Shown here: piece by piece, positions 1-8,501 of the stretch | Layout of the letters: each line of letters begins with the position of its first letter | How positions within the stretch are numbered: position 1 is the first letter of the stretch | From: Bryobacterales bacterium | GTDB taxonomy: Bacteria; Acidobacteriota; Terriglobia; Bryobacterales; Bryobacteraceae | Assembly: GCA_020851555.1 (NCBI GenBank) | Contig: JADZCM010000004.1 | Coordinates: 1 to 55,647 of the forward strand | DNA: 55,647 bases | Direction: 5' to 3' | The notes under the pieces: model-generated | The model's input: only the letters and a program-made list of their open reading frames with translations | What the model was told of the DNA's origin: nothing | Database searches by the model: none | Translations under genes and position numbers: made by a program

Positions 1-126
1 CAAATCCTACAGGTGTTCAGCGTCACGCTCTTCGAAAAAGTGCCCATTTCACGGGCGTTCCAGGCATCCAACTCCCAGGGCGATTTACCCTGCCCCGACA
101 ACCAGTTGATTCTATTCGACTTTTAG
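1..126 (+). CDS. IS4-type transposase, C-terminal end only (cut by the window edge)
   Basis: Frame 1 is open from the first base to a TAG at 124-126 and encodes 41 residues ending in NQLILFDF. The pattern of an LQIxSVTLFEK stretch followed by a polar linker and a terminal NQLxLFDF is, as I recall the family, the usual end of IS4-family transposases carrying a DUF4372 domain. The catalytic core is outside the window. The bases just after the stop, CTGGACAGTAGTG (127-139), are a candidate right terminal inverted repeat, which cannot be tested here because the left end is missing. The element ends only a few bases before the ribosome-binding site of the next gene, so read-through transcription into it is possible. 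Confidence 0.7.
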   Translation, partial: QILQVFSVTLFEKVPISRAFQASNSQGDLPCPDNQLILFDF

Positions 127-154
127 CTGGACAGTAGTGAAGAGAGATATATAC

Positions 155-556
155 ATGGAAGCCATTGTTCAATACCTCGACGGGGTTAAGTTCGAAGCGG
201 ACTGCCGCGGCCACAAGGTCACGTGCGACCAGCCAAGCGGCAATGGGGAGGCGGAAGCCGGGATGGGCCCGCCCGAGTTCCTGCTGGTGTCGCTCGGCGC
301 CTGCGCGGGATACTACGCCCTCCAGTACCTCAAGACGAGAAACCTGCCTACACACGGCCTGAAGGTCAGGGTGGCCGCCGAGAAGGCGCACGGCCCGGCC
401 CGGCTGGGATCTTTCCGGATAGAGGTCGCGGCACCGCCGCTCGACGCGCGCCACCAGGAGGGGATCCTGCGCGCCGCCAAATCCTGCCTGATCCACAGCA
501 CACTGCTGCACGCGCCGCGGATCGAGACTGTGCTGACGGCGGCTTCCACCGCCTGA
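155..556 (+). CDS. OsmC/Ohr-family protein
   Basis: This 133-residue cytoplasmic protein has the length and layout of the OsmC/Ohr family, thiol peroxidases that reduce organic hydroperoxides. The two expected redox cysteines are visible: Cys50 in LGACAGYYAL and Cys111 in AKSCLIHSTL. It is closer to the YhfA-like subgroup than to Ohr, judged from the short N-terminus and the MGPPEFLLVSLGAC segment. I start it at ATG 155 because GAGAG at 142-146 gives a ribosome-binding site at normal spacing; a GTG at 137 is in frame but lacks one. It stands alone, 29 bases after an insertion-sequence transposase stop, so its native promoter may have been displaced by the insertion. Confidence 0.85.
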   Translation: MEAIVQYLDGVKFEADCRGHKVTCDQPSGNGEAEAGMGPPEFLLVSLGACAGYYALQYLKTRNLPTHGLKVRVAAEKAHGPARLGSFRIEVAAPPLDARHQEGILRAAKSCLIHSTLLHAPRIETVLTAASTA

Positions 557-566
557 GCCGGCCGCC

Positions 567-1235
567 CTACGGCTGGAGCTTCAACGTGGCGGCTCCGGCG
601 GGGCCTTCATAGATCAATTCGACCGCACGGATGCCCTGGGCCTTGCCGCGGTACTGGAAGAAGAGCAGTCCGGCCTGCGGCAGCGGGCGGTCTCCTTCGG
701 GCAGCGCGGCCCGCTGGACGCGCTGCGCCATCGCCCGCTGCACCGGCACGGGGATCTTGGCCACTGGCGGCGGACTGCCGTCTTCGCTGCGGTCGCCCCC
801 TCCGGTGCGCAATCCCCCTTTGGACTTCGAGGCGGCGCCGCCGGGAGGCTCATACTCCGGATCCTTCAGGGATTCGAAGACCATCCCGTAGGGCCGGCCC
901 GGCAGCGTCACCTTCCTTCCGTTGATGCGGAGCGAGAAGTCCCCGGAGGAGAGGTACAGCCGGGCCTCGGGCGGTCCGAAAAGCCCCACCTCCACCACGA
1001 CGTACTCCTCCGTGGTGAGGTTCCCCTGCATGGTTGGGACCATATGTCCTTTGAACTCGGCCGCAATCGTGACCGCCCCGGCTTGGGTTTGCGACTGGTA
1101 CTCGGCCGGAGCAGCTCTTGCGGGCAAGCCCTTGATGTCAGCCTGCGAGGCGTCGCCCTGAGCGCCGCGTCCGGGTACGCACAACACGACGCCCGCCATC
1201 AGTGCGATGAATCCCGGAAACACTTGAAAGCGCAT
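567..1235 (-). CDS. Secreted protein of unknown function
   Basis: A 222-residue protein with a clear signal peptide (about residues 1-25, hydrophobic FIALMAGVVLCVPG, cleavage near GRGA). The middle holds a probable beta-rich segment (EYVVVEVGLFGPPEARLYLS, then SLRINGRKVTLPGRP) and the C-terminus another (LFFQYRGKAQGIRAVELIYE). Between them lies a Gly/Ser/Pro-rich linker around residues 130-160. I recognise no named domain. The protein is probably periplasmic or outer-membrane associated. It is transcribed towards the OsmC gene and its 3' end is 10 bases from that gene's stop, so the two are convergent with no room for a terminator between them. Confidence 0.7.
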   Translation of the reverse strand: MRFQVFPGFIALMAGVVLCVPGRGAQGDASQADIKGLPARAAPAEYQSQTQAGAVTIAAEFKGHMVPTMQGNLTTEEYVVVEVGLFGPPEARLYLSSGDFSLRINGRKVTLPGRPYGMVFESLKDPEYEPPGGAASKSKGGLRTGGGDRSEDGSPPPVAKIPVPVQRAMAQRVQRAALPEGDRPLPQAGLLFFQYRGKAQGIRAVELIYEGPAGAATLKLQP

Positions 1236-1309
1236 TTCAGTTTGAAGCTAGCACACTCGACCGACTCCCCGGCGGCCGCGGTGGACGCGCGCCGCGCCGG
1301 TGGCCGATA

Positions 1310-2323
1310 ATGTCTCGTAGCCTGCTTCGAGCAGCCTTCCAGTGGAGCGCCCGCCTGCGAGTGAGAGCGAATGAGCCAACTGAGTCCAGCCCGGCCGGAC
1401 GCCGGATCGTGATCTCCATGGCCGGACGCATCGGCAGCGGCAAGACCGAGGTGTGCCGCGAGCTCCACGCGCGGACCGGCTGGGAAGTGATCTCGGCGGG
1501 CGTCATCCTGCGGAGGCTGGCCTCGGAGCGGGGCGTCTCCGTGCTGGAGATGAACGAATACGCCAACTCGCACCCGGACATCGACCGGGCCATCGACGAG
1601 CGCATAGCCGCTTTGTCCGTAGGCGATCACTCGGTCATCGTCGATTCGCGACTGGCTTGGCATTTCATACCCGCCTCCTTCAAGGTCTACCTCGTGGTGG
1701 AGCCCGCCACCGCCGCCCAGCGGGTGTTTCTGGCGGGCCGGCCCGACGAGAAGTACACGGCCGTCGAAACCACGCTGGCCGACAACGAAGAAAGGCAACG
1801 CCTCGAGCGGGAGCGATACAGGCAGCTCTACGGGCTGGACTGCGAGGATTGGCGGAATTACAACTTGATTGTGGATACCACTCACGCCACGCCCGGAGAG
1901 GTGGCGGACCGAATCCTGAAGGACGCCCTCGCCGCGCCGGGCGCCGGAGCAGGACCACCCGCTTGCTGGCTGTCTCCCAGGCGGGTCCTCCCCACCCGGA
2001 GCGCCGGTGAGCTTGGGGTCTCCGGCGTTGCCGCGCCTCCCGGACCGGCGCGCCCGGAAGACTCCCCCGTCGAGATCGCGGTCCGCGGCGGCAGCTACCT
2101 CATCCTCCACGGGCACGCGCGGGTGAGCGCCGCGCTGCGCGGCCAGGAGCCGTTGGTGGCGTGCCGTTTGGCGGCTTCCGGCCCTCCGGCTCCTCAAGCC
2201 GGCGGCGTGACGCCGGACTGCTCCACCGCATCCACATCCTGGTCCTGGATCCGGGAATGGGAGGACGCGCATGCGTTCAAATTCGCGAGTTACCCGGCCT
2301 GGCTGGCGCCAGGAGCGCGTTGA
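1310..2323 (+). CDS. CMP-kinase-like P-loop protein with a ParB-like C-terminal segment
   Basis: 337 residues in two parts. Residues about 34-205 look like a cytidylate-kinase-like P-loop NTPase: Walker A GRIGSGKT (39-46), the GWEVISAGVILRRLA segment that follows in these kinases, then an arginine-rich lid region around residues 158-175. A Pro/Ala-rich linker (207-252) leads to a short C-terminal segment, EIAVRGGSYLILHGHARVSA (255-274), which resembles the DGxHR core of ParB/sulfiredoxin-type domains. A canonical cmk lies elsewhere in the window (42961-43650), so this protein is unlikely to be the housekeeping CMP kinase. The start is uncertain: ATG 1310 overlaps a -10-like GATAAT (1304-1309), and GTG 1361 is an alternative. 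Confidence 0.6.
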   Translation: MSRSLLRAAFQWSARLRVRANEPTESSPAGRRIVISMAGRIGSGKTEVCRELHARTGWEVISAGVILRRLASERGVSVLEMNEYANSHPDIDRAIDERIAALSVGDHSVIVDSRLAWHFIPASFKVYLVVEPATAAQRVFLAGRPDEKYTAVETTLADNEERQRLERERYRQLYGLDCEDWRNYNLIVDTTHATPGEVADRILKDALAAPGAGAGPPACWLSPRRVLPTRSAGELGVSGVAAPPGPARPEDSPVEIAVRGGSYLILHGHARVSAALRGQEPLVACRLAASGPPAPQAGGVTPDCSTASTSWSWIREWEDAHAFKFASYPAWLAPGAR

Positions 2324-2336
2324 ACCGCGGCACGCC

Positions 2337-3059
2337 ATGAACACGCTGGCCGGCATCCATCCGGTCCTGGAAGCGCTGAAGTCCGGTCGCCCGGTCGACC
2401 ATGTGCTGGTCGCGCGCGGCGCGGGCGGCCCGCGCCTTCAGGAGATCATCGAGCTCGCCCGCTCGGCATCCGTGCCCGTGCGTTTTGAGCCGCGCGACGC
2501 GCTCGACCGGCTGGCCCGGGACTCTGTCCACCAGGGCGTTCTGGCCGTCGCCGCCGCCCGGCGCTTCGCCTCGCTCGAGGACGTCGCCTCCGGCGCCGGC
2601 ATGCTGGTCGTTTTGGACGGCGTGGAGGACCCCCACAACCTCGGGGCGGTCATTCGCACGGCGCATGCGGCGGGCGCGAAGGCGGTGGTGATCCCCGAAA
2701 GGCGCGCGGCGGGGCTCACGGAGGCGGTCGCCAAGGCCGCCGCGGGCGCGCTGGAGTACCTGCCGGTGGTGCGCGCCGGCAACCTGAACCGCGCTCTGGA
2801 GACGCTGAAAGAACGCCACTACTGGATCTACGGCCTGGACGAGCGTGGAGAGCACGCGTACGACCGGGTGGATTATGCCTCTCACGCGGCGCTGGTCCTG
2901 GGGCGCGAGGGCGGAGGCCTGCATGCGCAGGTGAAGCAGCACTGCGACTTTCTCGTGCGCATCCCCATGGCGGGCCGGATCCCGTCGCTGAACGTCTCGG
3001 TGGCGGCCGGCGTCGTGCTGTTCGAGTGGAAGCGGCGGCTGGCCGGCGGAGCAAGCTGA
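2337..3059 (+). CDS. rlmB: 23S rRNA (guanosine-2'-O-) methyltransferase, SpoU/TrmH family
   Basis: A 240-residue SPOUT methyltransferase that uses S-adenosylmethionine to 2'-O-methylate a guanosine in 23S rRNA (G2251 in E. coli numbering for RlmB). The three family motifs are present: DPHNLGAVIRTAHAAG (motif 1, with the catalytic-site Asn and Arg), LVLGREGGGL (motif 2) and IPMAGRIPSLNVSVAAGVVL (motif 3, the knot). The N-terminal part (residues 1-75) matches the SpoU substrate-binding domain and starts with the typical AGIHPVLEAL. ATG 2337 is chosen because this conserved start immediately follows it. The gene begins 13 bases after the kinase-like gene, so co-transcription is likely. TrmH-like tRNA specificity cannot be fully excluded. 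Confidence 0.9.
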   Translation: MNTLAGIHPVLEALKSGRPVDHVLVARGAGGPRLQEIIELARSASVPVRFEPRDALDRLARDSVHQGVLAVAAARRFASLEDVASGAGMLVVLDGVEDPHNLGAVIRTAHAAGAKAVVIPERRAAGLTEAVAKAAAGALEYLPVVRAGNLNRALETLKERHYWIYGLDERGEHAYDRVDYASHAALVLGREGGGLHAQVKQHCDFLVRIPMAGRIPSLNVSVAAGVVLFEWKRRLAGGAS

Positions 3060-3108
3060 GGCCTGCGCCGCGCCCTGCACGCGTGTGGTGCCGCCTCCGG
3101 TTTCTCTC

Positions 3109-3117
3109 TGGTATGAT
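3109..3117 (+). promoter_or_regulatory. Extended -10 promoter element
   Basis: TGGTATGAT: an extended -10 (TG, one base, TATGAT) lying 26 bases before ATG 3144, with a strong ribosome-binding site GGAAGGAG between them. No good -35 is visible. It would drive the Gfo/Idh/MocA gene. Confidence 0.5.
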
Positions 3118-3143
3118 GATTCGTTTGCCGGAAGGAGCTTTGC

Positions 3144-4325
3144 ATGTTGATTAGTCGGCGGGAAGCGGCTAAGATCGGCGCCGTTACGGCAGTGTCCTAT
3201 TCCCGGATTCAGGGCGCTACAGGCCGGGTGGGGCTGGGAGTCATCGGCACGGGAGGCCGCGGCACGGCGGTCGCGCGGCAGTTCCTGGAGAACCCGGAAG
3301 TGGAACTGCGCGCGCTCTGTGATGTCTACCCGGCCCGGATGGCGAATCTCCAGAAGGCCGCGCCGGGCGTCAAGACTTTCCGGGATCACCGGGAGTTGCT
3401 GGCGTTGAAAGAGGTCGACGCCGTCCTGATCGGTTCGCCGGACCACTGGCACAAGGACCACGCCTGCGACGCCATGAACGCCGGCAAGGACGTGTACTGC
3501 GAGAAGCCCATGTGCCGCCTCCGGAGCGAGGCGCCGGAGATGGTGCGAACCGCTCGCGTCACCGGCCGCATCTGCCAGATCGGCCTTCAGCAGCGCTCCG
3601 GGGAGATCTACATCGAGCCGAAAGAGAAGTTCGTGGCCTCCGGCGCCATCGGCAGGATCAGCCACATCGACGCGGTCTGGCACGCCGGCGTTCCGGGCCC
3701 GCTTCCGAAGGAACCCGCCGTGAAGCCCCCGGATCTGGACTGGATCCGTTTCCTGGGCCCCGTGCGCTACCGGGACTGGGTTCCGGGGCAGTACCTGAAT
3801 TTCCGGGCCTTCCTCGATTTCAACGGCGGCAAGTTGACCGACTTCGGCCACCATTGGATGGACGTGGTGCACATGTACATGGGAGAGCGGGCCGCCAAGT
3901 CGGCTGACTTCGCCGGCGGCATCTACTACAACTACAACGACGGCCGAAACGCGCCGGACACCTGCAACGCTCTGTTCGAGTACGACGGTTTCAGCGTCCT
4001 GTTCCAGTCGAACGCCTACGGCGTCGCCCCCGAATACGGGATCACCTTTTACGGAGACAAAGGCAAGCTGTTCGTGAACCGGAACCGCTACGAGTTCACG
4101 CCGGCGGGACGCAACGCGCAGCCGGTCACCCGGAGCATCCCGGGCGACATCACGCGGGACCATATCCGGAATTTCCTGGACTGCTGCAAGTCCCGCAAGC
4201 TGCCCAACGGCGATGCCGGCGTGGCGAGCATCTCGATCCTGCCGCCGCTGCTGGCGGTCCAGTCTTACCTGGAGCGCAGGCGCCTGAACTTCGACCCGGA
4301 CTGGCTCGAGGCCCTGCCGCTGTAG
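3144..4325 (+). CDS. Gfo/Idh/MocA family oxidoreductase with Tat-like leader
   Basis: 393 residues. An N-terminal SRREAAK motif and an Ala/Val-rich segment (residues 4-18) look like a short twin-arginine leader. A Rossmann fold follows with GVIGTGGRG (32-40), and the family's SPDHWHKDHA and YCEKPM motifs (98-123) contain the Glu-Lys-Pro signature whose lysine is catalytic in the family. The C-terminal domain has the DFGHHWMDVVHMYMG helix. The substrate is probably a sugar or cyclitol and cannot be named. The next gene, a TIM-barrel sugar isomerase/epimerase-like protein 97 bases downstream, is a very common partner. Its own promoter element and a strong ribosome-binding site (GGAAGGAG, 3130-3137) fix the start. 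Confidence 0.85.
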   Translation: MLISRREAAKIGAVTAVSYSRIQGATGRVGLGVIGTGGRGTAVARQFLENPEVELRALCDVYPARMANLQKAAPGVKTFRDHRELLALKEVDAVLIGSPDHWHKDHACDAMNAGKDVYCEKPMCRLRSEAPEMVRTARVTGRICQIGLQQRSGEIYIEPKEKFVASGAIGRISHIDAVWHAGVPGPLPKEPAVKPPDLDWIRFLGPVRYRDWVPGQYLNFRAFLDFNGGKLTDFGHHWMDVVHMYMGERAAKSADFAGGIYYNYNDGRNAPDTCNALFEYDGFSVLFQSNAYGVAPEYGITFYGDKGKLFVNRNRYEFTPAGRNAQPVTRSIPGDITRDHIRNFLDCCKSRKLPNGDAGVASISILPPLLAVQSYLERRRLNFDPDWLEALPL

Positions 4326-4422
4326 CCGCACCGCCGGGGACTCGCCCTCCTTCAAGTTGCGGCGCCCCGCGCCTCGCTGAACGGCGGCTGACCGCCCTGG
4401 AATAGTAAAATCGGTATGGCCC

Positions 4423-5253
4423 ATGTATCATGCCCTGTCGACTCACGTCATCGCCAACCACCGGCTTACAACCGTGTGGCTGGAGCGAATCTGGGAGGCG
4501 GGCATCCCCGCCGTGGAGATCTTCTGCGCCCGGCAGCACCTGGACTACCGCAACCGGGCGCAGATCGCCGAACTGGAGCATTTCTTTCGGGACACGGAAC
4601 TGACTTTTCACTCGCTGCACTCCCCGCTCTACACTGACGAGGTGTGGGGCCGGAGCGGGCCGCACGCGGTCATCACCATCACCGAGCCGGTCAAGGCGAA
4701 GCGCGTTCAAATGGTGGACGAAATCAAGCGCGCCCTGGAAGTGGCCGAGCATGCGCCGTTCCGCTATCTTATCCAGCACATCGGCGTGGAGGGGGAGGAG
4801 TTCGACGAGCGCAAGCTGGATGCGGCCTTCACCGCGCTCGAGGAACTGAGCGTGTTCGCGCGGCAGCGGGGAGTGGATGTGCTCCTGGAGAACACCCTCA
4901 ACGCCCTCTCCACCCCGGAGCAGCTCAACTGGTTCTTGAACGAGACCCACCTGGATCTGGGATACTGCTTCGACACCGGCCACGCCCACATTCGGGAGGG
5001 CATCCCCGCCGCCTTCGAGACGATGAAGGACCGGATCCGGTCCACCCACATCCACGACAACGACGGCCGGAGCGACGGCCACCTGTTCCCATTTCTCTCC
5101 GCCGGAGGCTCCATCGACTGGGCCGAGACCATGCGGCTGCTGCGGTCGCGCGCGGATCAGTACGCGCTTCTGCTGGAGCTCAGCGAGGACCCCGAGGCGC
5201 CGCAGCCGCTGGAGGCGGCGCGCCGCGTATTCGAGAGACTGGAGAGCCTCTAG
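4423..5253 (+). CDS. Sugar phosphate isomerase/epimerase-like TIM barrel (xylose-isomerase-like)
   Basis: 276 residues with the AP-endonuclease-2/xylose-isomerase-like TIM-barrel layout. The strand-end motifs that carry metal ligands can be seen: GIPAVEIFC near the N-terminus, LIQHIGVEG, VLLENTLN (a metal-binding Glu), GYCFDTGHAHI (Asp/His) and THIHDNDG (His). The C-terminus LLLELSEDP supplies the last acidic residue. Enzymes of this fold isomerise or epimerise sugars, inosose derivatives or related polyols. The gene follows an oxidoreductase of the Gfo/Idh/MocA family and its TAG stop directly abuts the ATG of asnS, so translation of the two is probably coupled. The exact reaction is unknown. 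Confidence 0.75.
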   Translation: MYHALSTHVIANHRLTTVWLERIWEAGIPAVEIFCARQHLDYRNRAQIAELEHFFRDTELTFHSLHSPLYTDEVWGRSGPHAVITITEPVKAKRVQMVDEIKRALEVAEHAPFRYLIQHIGVEGEEFDERKLDAAFTALEELSVFARQRGVDVLLENTLNALSTPEQLNWFLNETHLDLGYCFDTGHAHIREGIPAAFETMKDRIRSTHIHDNDGRSDGHLFPFLSAGGSIDWAETMRLLRSRADQYALLLELSEDPEAPQPLEAARRVFERLESL

Positions 5254-6576
5254 ATGACTCCGGCAGCACGGCGCCCCCGCATTTCGATCGTCCAGGCGGG
5301 GCTGCACGTAGGCGAAACCGTGGAGATCCCCGGCTGGCTGTACAACCTGCGGCGCTCGGGCAAGATCGCCTTCCCCATCCTCCGGGACGGCACCGGCATC
5401 CTGCAATGCGTAGCCGTGAAGAGCCAGTTGCCGGAGAGCCTGTTTGAGAGCGTCAAGGGCCTCACGCAGGAGTCTTCGATCATCGTGACGGGGCGGATTC
5501 GCCAGGAGCCCCGCGCGCCCGGCGGCTACGAACTGGACCTGGAGAATCTCGAGATTTTTCAGCGCGTGCCGGAAGCCGAACCCTATCCCATAACTCCCAA
5601 AGAGCACGGGATCGATTTCCTTCTGGACCACAGGCACCTGTGGCTGCGCAGCCGCCGCCAGCACGCCGTTCTGAAGATCCGTCACGAGATCAGCCGGGCG
5701 ATCCGCGACTACCTCGACTCCCACGGCTTCACGCTGCTCGACACGCCGGTCTTCACCCCGGCGGCCTGCGAAGGGACGACGACGCTGTTCGAAGTGAATT
5801 ACTTCGACCACGAGAAGGTCTACCTGACGCAGTCCGGCCAGCTTTACAACGAGGCCACCGCCATGGCCTTCGGCAAGGTGTACACCTTCGGCCCGACCTT
5901 CCGCGCCGAACGGTCCAAGACACGCCGCCACCTCACCGAGTTCTGGATGGTGGAGCCGGAAATGGCCTACGCCACGCTGGAAGACGTGAAACAGGTGGCG
6001 GAGGAATTGATCGTGTTCGTGGTGGGCCGCGTGCTGGAGAACCGGCGCGCCGAACTGGCCGTGCTCGAACGCGACGTTTCCAAGCTGGAGAACATCAAGG
6101 CGCCGTTCCCCCGCATGAGTTACGACCAGGCGGTCGAGTTGCTCCACCAGAAGGGCAGCGAGATTCAATGGGGCGCCGATTTCGGAGGCACGGACGAGAC
6201 GCTTCTCGGAGAGGACTTCAACCTGCCGGTCATGGTGGACCGCTTCCCCACGGCCATCAAGGCGTTCTACATGCAGCCGGATCCCGAGCGGCCGGAGGTG
6301 GCGCTGGGGGTGGACGTGCTCGCGCCCGAAGGCTACGGGGAGATCGTCGGAGGGGGCCAGCGCATACACGAGCTGGACCTGCTGCTGCGGCGCATCGACG
6401 AGCACGGCCTGCCGAGAGAGGCTTTCGACTGGTACATCGACCTCCGCCGCTTCGGCACGGTCCCGCACGGCGGCTTCGGTATGGGTCTGGAGCGATGCAT
6501 CGCATGGATCTGCGGTCTGGAGCACGTCCGGGAAACGATCCCCTTCCCCCGGATGCTTTACCGAACGAGGCCCTAG
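5254..6576 (+). CDS. asnS: Asparaginyl-tRNA synthetase
   Basis: A 440-residue class IIb aminoacyl-tRNA synthetase that charges tRNA-Asn. The N-terminal OB-fold anticodon-binding domain is residues 10-105 ([20 protein letters not shown]). Motif 2 is [15 protein letters not shown] (216-230) and motif 3 GGFGMGLER (406-414). The sequence [13 protein letters not shown] and the ending IPFPRMLYR distinguish AsnRS from AspRS, which has a large inserted domain that is absent here. ATG 5254 starts directly after the TAG of the preceding TIM-barrel gene. Having a dedicated AsnRS means Asn-tRNA need not be made by the transamidation route. Confidence 0.95.
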   Translation: MTPAARRPRISIVQAGLHVGETVEIPGWLYNLRRSGKIAFPILRDGTGILQCVAVKSQLPESLFESVKGLTQESSIIVTGRIRQEPRAPGGYELDLENLEIFQRVPEAEPYPITPKEHGIDFLLDHRHLWLRSRRQHAVLKIRHEISRAIRDYLDSHGFTLLDTPVFTPAACEGTTTLFEVNYFDHEKVYLTQSGQLYNEATAMAFGKVYTFGPTFRAERSKTRRHLTEFWMVEPEMAYATLEDVKQVAEELIVFVVGRVLENRRAELAVLERDVSKLENIKAPFPRMSYDQAVELLHQKGSEIQWGADFGGTDETLLGEDFNLPVMVDRFPTAIKAFYMQPDPERPEVALGVDVLAPEGYGEIVGGGQRIHELDLLLRRIDEHGLPREAFDWYIDLRRFGTVPHGGFGMGLERCIAWICGLEHVRETIPFPRMLYRTRP

Positions 6577-6609
6577 CGGCCGTGTGTGGCCGGCGCGCCG
6601 GGTTCACCC

Positions 6610-7524
6610 ATGAAGCACTCTGACATCGCGGTAATCGGGCTCCCCATCGACCTTGGAGCGGGGCGCCGGGGCGTGGACATGGGCCCCTCGGCCATACGGG
6701 TGGCCGGTCTGCATGCGCGCCTCGCGGCCCTTGGTTATGGGGTGGAGGATCTCGGCAACATCCCCGTGGACCAGCCCGAGAGGCTGCCCGCCGGTCCCGC
6801 GCGAACGCGCTTTCTGCCTCACATCGCGCAGGCCTGCCGGAGGCTGGCCCGGTCCGTGGAATCGGCGGCCGCCGCCGGCAAGTTCCCGCTGGTGCTGGGC
6901 GGAGATCATTCGGCGGCCGTGGGAACCGTAGCGGGGATATCGCGTCTGTGGCGGAGCCGGAAGCAGCCGCCGGGACTGATCTGGATCGACGCCCATGCCG
7001 ACATGAACACCCCGCGCACCACGCCCACCGGCAACGTCCACGGGATGCCCTTGGCCTGCATTATCGGCAGCGGCCCTCGCGCGCTCACTCACCTGGCCGG
7101 TTACGCGCCCATGGTTGCGCCGGACCGCGTGGCGGTGGTCGGCATCCGGGACGTCGACCAACTGGAGAAGCCGCACGTCAAGCGCTCCGGAGTCCGCGCG
7201 TTCACCATGCGCGATATCGATGAGCGCGGCCTGCGCGCCGTCGTGGAGGAGGCCATCCGCATCGCCTCAACCGGCACGGCGGGCTTCCACGTCTCGCTGG
7301 ACATGGACTCGGTGGACCCGCGGGAGGCGCCCGGGGTGGGCACGCCGGTCCGGGGCGGACTCACCTACAGGGAAGCCCATCTTCTCATGGAGTTGATCTG
7401 CGATTCCCGCCGTATGGTCTCCATGGAGGTGGTGGAGGTCAATCCGGTCATAGATGAGGCAAATCGCACCGCCGTACTGGCGGTGGAGCTGGTGGCGTCG
7501 GCCATGGGGGAGAGGATCCTGTGA
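6610..7524 (+). CDS. rocF: Arginase
   Basis: A 304-residue binuclear manganese enzyme that hydrolyses arginine to ornithine and urea. All metal ligands are visible: His100 in GGDHS, Asp127/His129/Asp131 in DAHAD, and Asp231/Asp233 in SLDMDSVDP. The substrate-binding loop TPTGNVHGMP (137-146) and the APGVGTPVRGGLTYRE segment separate arginase from agmatinase. The whole chain aligns with Bacillus-type arginases from the first residues (IGLPIDLGAGRRGVDMGPSA) to the end. ATG 6610 is used; an in-frame GTG at 6586 would add eight residues not seen in the family. The gene overlaps ddl by four bases. A biosynthetic arginine decarboxylase is present elsewhere in the window. Confidence 0.92.
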   Translation: MKHSDIAVIGLPIDLGAGRRGVDMGPSAIRVAGLHARLAALGYGVEDLGNIPVDQPERLPAGPARTRFLPHIAQACRRLARSVESAAAAGKFPLVLGGDHSAAVGTVAGISRLWRSRKQPPGLIWIDAHADMNTPRTTPTGNVHGMPLACIIGSGPRALTHLAGYAPMVAPDRVAVVGIRDVDQLEKPHVKRSGVRAFTMRDIDERGLRAVVEEAIRIASTGTAGFHVSLDMDSVDPREAPGVGTPVRGGLTYREAHLLMELICDSRRMVSMEVVEVNPVIDEANRTAVLAVELVASAMGERIL

Positions 7525-8498
7525 AGCTGCGGGTGGCGGTGATTTACGGCGGCAGGAGCGGCGAGCACGAGGTCTCGGTGCGCTCGATGGAGTCCATCGT
7601 CTCCGCCATGGACAGTTCCCGGTACGAGGTGCGGAAGTTCTTGATCCGGCCGGACGGCCGTTGGGATCCGCATCCGCTGGTCGCCGAACCGGGCGCCAAC
7701 CCCGGCATCGACGTGGTCTTTCCCGTCCTGCACGGGACCTTCGGGGAGGACGGGACGGTGCAGGGCCTGCTGGAACTGGCCGATCTGCCCTACGTCGGGG
7801 CGGGGGTCCTCGCTTCCTCGCTGTCCATGGACAAGGACCTCCAGAAGCGCGTCTGCCGGGAAGCCGGGCTTCTGGTGGTGGAGCACACGGTGGTCCAACG
7901 CAACTCGCTCGATGTCGACGGTCCCCTGGCGCGCCTCGGCCTGCCGGTTTTCGTGAAGCCCGCCAATCTGGGCTCGTCGGTCGGCATCTCCAAGGCGCGC
8001 AGCCGCGAGGAACTGGCCGCGGCGCTGAAGCTGGCCGCCGGATTCGACCGCAAGATCATCGTGGAGCGCGCCATCACGGGCCGGGAACTGGAATGCGCGG
8101 TGCTCGGAAACCGGGAGCCGGAGGCCTCGCTTCCTTGCGAGGTGCTGCCCTCCAGGGAGTTCTACGACTACGACGACAAGTACCTGCTGGACGCGGCGCG
8201 CTTCCAGGTCCCCGCGGAGTTGACCCCCGGCCAAACCGAGGAGGTGCGCCGGCTGGCCTGCGCCTGTTACCGGGCCGTGGAGTGCGAGGGCATGGCGCGC
8301 GTGGACTTCTTCCTGGAAGCGGCCACCGGCCGCCTCTACATCAACGAGATAAATACCATCCCGGGCTTCACCTCCATCAGCATGTTTCCGCGCATGTGGG
8401 AAGCCGCCGGCCTCCCGTTCCCGCGGCTCATCGGCCGGCTCATCGAGTTGGCGATCGAGCGCCACCAGGAACGGCGATCGACCCGCTTCAGCAGGTGA
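7521..8498 (+). CDS. ddl: D-alanine--D-alanine ligase
   Basis: A 325-residue cytoplasmic ATP-grasp ligase that joins two D-alanines for peptidoglycan precursors. Motifs seen: GGRSGEHEVSVRS near the N-terminus, GTFGEDGTVQGLLE, FVKPANLGSSVGISKA (ATP-binding) and INEINTIPGFTSISMFPRMW, which carries the Mg-binding Glu and Asn and the conserved end. The length is a little under the usual 310-370 range midpoint and nothing appears missing. It starts at GTG 7521, inside the arginase stop (GTGA overlap), so it is translationally coupled. The S41 protease follows three bases after the stop. A VanA-type depsipeptide ligase is less likely, but I did not resolve the specificity loop. Confidence 0.93.
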   Translation: MKLRVAVIYGGRSGEHEVSVRSMESIVSAMDSSRYEVRKFLIRPDGRWDPHPLVAEPGANPGIDVVFPVLHGTFGEDGTVQGLLELADLPYVGAGVLASSLSMDKDLQKRVCREAGLLVVEHTVVQRNSLDVDGPLARLGLPVFVKPANLGSSVGISKARSREELAAALKLAAGFDRKIIVERAITGRELECAVLGNREPEASLPCEVLPSREFYDYDDKYLLDAARFQVPAELTPGQTEEVRRLACACYRAVECEGMARVDFFLEAATGRLYINEINTIPGFTSISMFPRMWEAAGLPFPRLIGRLIELAIERHQERRSTRFSR

Positions 8499-8501
8499 GC
8501 C

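Noticed and set aside
2277..4424. Very long open frame (715 codons) on the minus strand
   Set aside because: It runs antisense to rlmB and the oxidoreductase gene, both with clear motifs; long antisense frames are common at this GC content and its translation shows no familiar domain.
4150..6525. 791-codon minus-strand frame opposite asnS
   Set aside because: Antisense shadow of a confidently identified synthetase gene; His/Val/Leu-rich composition typical of such shadows.
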